Positions 6,132-7,519 of a stretch of DNA of 7,519 nucleotides are shown here, piece after piece. The stretch covers positions 1 through 7,519 of the forward strand of contig CAADWC010000085.1 in assembly GCA_900752625.1 (NCBI GenBank), written 5' to 3'. The notes beneath the pieces were generated by a model. The model was not told the DNA's origin. It searched no databases and saw nothing but the letters and a program-made list of their open reading frames with translations. This DNA is from Oscillospiraceae bacterium (GTDB lineage Bacteria > Bacillota > Clostridia > Oscillospirales > Ruminococcaceae). Both the position numbers and the translations under genes were made by a program. Each line of letters starts with the position of its first letter. Position 1 is the stretch's first letter.

Positions 6132-7142
6132 ATGGCGGATATAGCTATACTTGGTTCGGGAGGATTCGGTCTTTCGCTTGCCGTTATGTGCAGCAATGCC
6201 GGACATACGGTAACAGTATGGTCAAAATTTCAGGACGAAATAGATACTATAAAGAGAACCGGCGAGCTTAAAGCAAAGCTTCCGGGTGTGAAGATTCCGG
6301 AAAACGTTGCGCTTACTACCGATATTTCCTGTGTAAAGGGAAAAGAATTGATTATTATGGGCATACCTACTGCTTTTTGCCGCGGCGTATGTGAAAGTGC
6401 AGCGGAGTATGCGGACAGCGATTCGATAGTTGTAAACACTGCCAAGGGACTGGAGGCAGGGTCGCTCAAGACCATGAGTCAGGTTATGGAGGAAACTTTT
6501 CCGAATAACAGATATGCGATTCTTACGGGTCCGTCTCACGCTGAAGAGCTTGCCAGGGGCATACCTACCACTATAGTGGTAGCTTCTCCTGACAGGGAGG
6601 TTTCTTATTACGTTCAGAATACGCTTACAAACCGCACTTTCAGAATTTATGTTAACGACGATGTTTTAGGCTGCGAGCTGGGCGGTTCGCTGAAAAATAT
6701 AATTGCGCTTGCCGCAGGAGTAAGCGACGGACTTGGGATGGGCGACAATACCAAGGCGGCGCTGATGACAAGAGGGATTCGGGAGATTTCGGTTCTCGGC
6801 GCCGCATTGGGAGCTAAGACGGAAACCTTTGCCGGATTAAGCGGAATAGGTGACCTGATTGTTACCTGCTGTTCAATGCACAGCCGGAACAGGCGTGCGG
6901 GAATACTGATCGGTCAGGGGGTCTCTCCGGAGGAAGCCGTTGAACGCGTTGGTACCGTCGAAGGATATACCTGTACAAGGAATGCATATGAGCTTGCAAA
7001 AAAAATGGGTGTTGAAATGCCTATTACAGAGCAGCTGTACAAAGTCCTGTTTGAGGGAGGAAAGGCGATAAACGCCATATCTGCGCTTATGGACAGACCT
7101 TCCAAAAACGAAACGGAATCCGATTTTCTGGGGCAGAAATAA
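6132..7142 (+). CDS. gpsA: NAD(P)-dependent glycerol-3-phosphate dehydrogenase
   Basis: Cytosolic enzyme reducing dihydroxyacetone phosphate to sn-glycerol-3-phosphate, the backbone for phospholipids and the substrate of the PlsY encoded just upstream. It has 336 residues, normal for GpsA. The N-terminal Rossmann fold begins with the dinucleotide-binding loop GSGGFG (8-13), with Phe where many homologues have Trp. GPSHAEE (133-139) is conserved. The substrate domain has ELGGSLKNIIALAAG, with the probable catalytic lysine K188, then GDNTKAALMTRG and SGIGDLIVTC, and NRRAG (253-257), which contacts cofactor in the family. The site before the start is GGGGG (6120-6124), 7 bp upstream of the ATG; it is an atypical Shine-Dalgarno core, so translation may be moderate. 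The next gene starts 18 bp after the stop. Confidence 0.98.
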   Translation: MADIAILGSGGFGLSLAVMCSNAGHTVTVWSKFQDEIDTIKRTGELKAKLPGVKIPENVALTTDISCVKGKELIIMGIPTAFCRGVCESAAEYADSDSIVVNTAKGLEAGSLKTMSQVMEETFPNNRYAILTGPSHAEELARGIPTTIVVASPDREVSYYVQNTLTNRTFRIYVNDDVLGCELGGSLKNIIALAAGVSDGLGMGDNTKAALMTRGIREISVLGAALGAKTETFAGLSGIGDLIVTCCSMHSRNRRAGILIGQGVSPEEAVERVGTVEGYTCTRNAYELAKKMGVEMPITEQLYKVLFEGGKAINAISALMDRPSKNETESDFLGQK

Positions 7143-7160
7143 AATACGGGAGCTTTTATT

Positions 7161-7519
7161 ATGGTTTATAATTTCAATCTTCGTACCGAGCATGAAAATT
7201 TCTATAATATAACCAGCTATGTAAGGCAGGCAGTTATCGAATCGGGAATTTCAAACGGAATTGCCATAGTATATTGTCCCCACACTACCGCCGGTGTTAC
7301 AATAAATGAAAATGCCGATCCGGATGTTGTAACCGATTTACTGTATGCACTTGATAAAACCTATCCGGAACGTCCGCAGTTTAGACATTCAGAAGGAAAT
7401 TCGGCGGCTCATCTGAAGGCAAGCTGTATCGGTTCGTCCGTTACGGTAATCATTGAAGACGGCGTTCTTTTGCTGGGTACTTGGCAGGGAATATATTTTA
7501 CCGAGTTTGACGGCCCCAG
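7161..7519 (+). CDS. yjbQ: YjbQ/UPF0047 family protein, 3'-truncated by window edge
   Basis: The first 119 residues of a YjbQ (UPF0047) family protein, usually about 130-140 residues, so only the last dozen or so codons lie outside the window. Recognisable blocks are CPHTTAGVTINENADPDV (39-56), EGNSAAHLKAS (78-88) and the strongly conserved LLLGTWQGIYFTEFDGP (103-119). Members are small trimeric beta-rich proteins annotated as secondary thiamine-phosphate synthases, because some rescue thiamine mutants; the physiological reaction is uncertain. The conserved histidines H41 and H84 probably form a metal or anion site. GGGAG at 7148-7152 lies 8 bp before the ATG. The 18-bp gap after gpsA suggests the same transcript, though no functional link to lipid synthesis is evident. 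Confidence 0.93.
   Translation, partial: MVYNFNLRTEHENFYNITSYVRQAVIESGISNGIAIVYCPHTTAGVTINENADPDVVTDLLYALDKTYPERPQFRHSEGNSAAHLKASCIGSSVTVIIEDGVLLLGTWQGIYFTEFDGP

Overview
All genes in this window lie on the + strand and read as ordinary chromosomal DNA of a low-to-mid GC Firmicute. The best guess is a Clostridia member of the Oscillospiraceae/Ruminococcus type. That placement is inferred from the protein sequences (Bacillus/Clostridium-type Pgi, zinc-finger L32) and from the DUF512-der-plsY-gpsA gene order; no rRNA is present to confirm it. No transposase, phage, CRISPR, tRNA or rRNA gene was seen. Every gap between genes is under 200 bp.

Layout: (1) 1-1310, the 3' part of pgi (glucose-6-phosphate isomerase), missing only its first few codons. 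(2) 1373-1777, a 134-residue P-loop protein of unknown function. (3) A consensus sigma-A promoter at 1802-1830, overlapped by a perfect 9-bp inverted repeat, followed by yceD (DUF177, 1858-2304) and rpmF (ribosomal protein L32, 2346-2528). A rho-independent terminator at 2597-2629 closes this unit, and an upstream hairpin that could compete with it lies at 2567-2588. (4) A 59-bp near-palindrome at 2647-2705, then a run of closely spaced genes: a DUF512 radical-SAM-type protein (start best placed at 2727), der (GTPase, start best placed at 4082), plsY, gpsA, and the 5' part of a yjbQ-family gene cut by the window end.

Functional links: YceD and L32 belong to ribosome assembly, as does Der. GpsA makes sn-glycerol-3-phosphate and PlsY acylates it, so these adjacent genes encode successive steps at the start of phospholipid synthesis. 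The spacing (50 bp between DUF512 and der, 11 bp between der and plsY, 20 bp between plsY and gpsA, 18 bp between gpsA and yjbQ) suggests one transcript. No convincing promoter was found between the terminator at 2629 and the DUF512 start, so readthrough or a weak promoter may supply it.

I found no clearly new multi-gene system. The points most worth a second look are the palindromic element before the DUF512 gene, the inverted repeat on the yceD-rpmF promoter, the possible alternative RNA folds after rpmF, and the two genes of unknown function (small P-loop protein and DUF512 protein).
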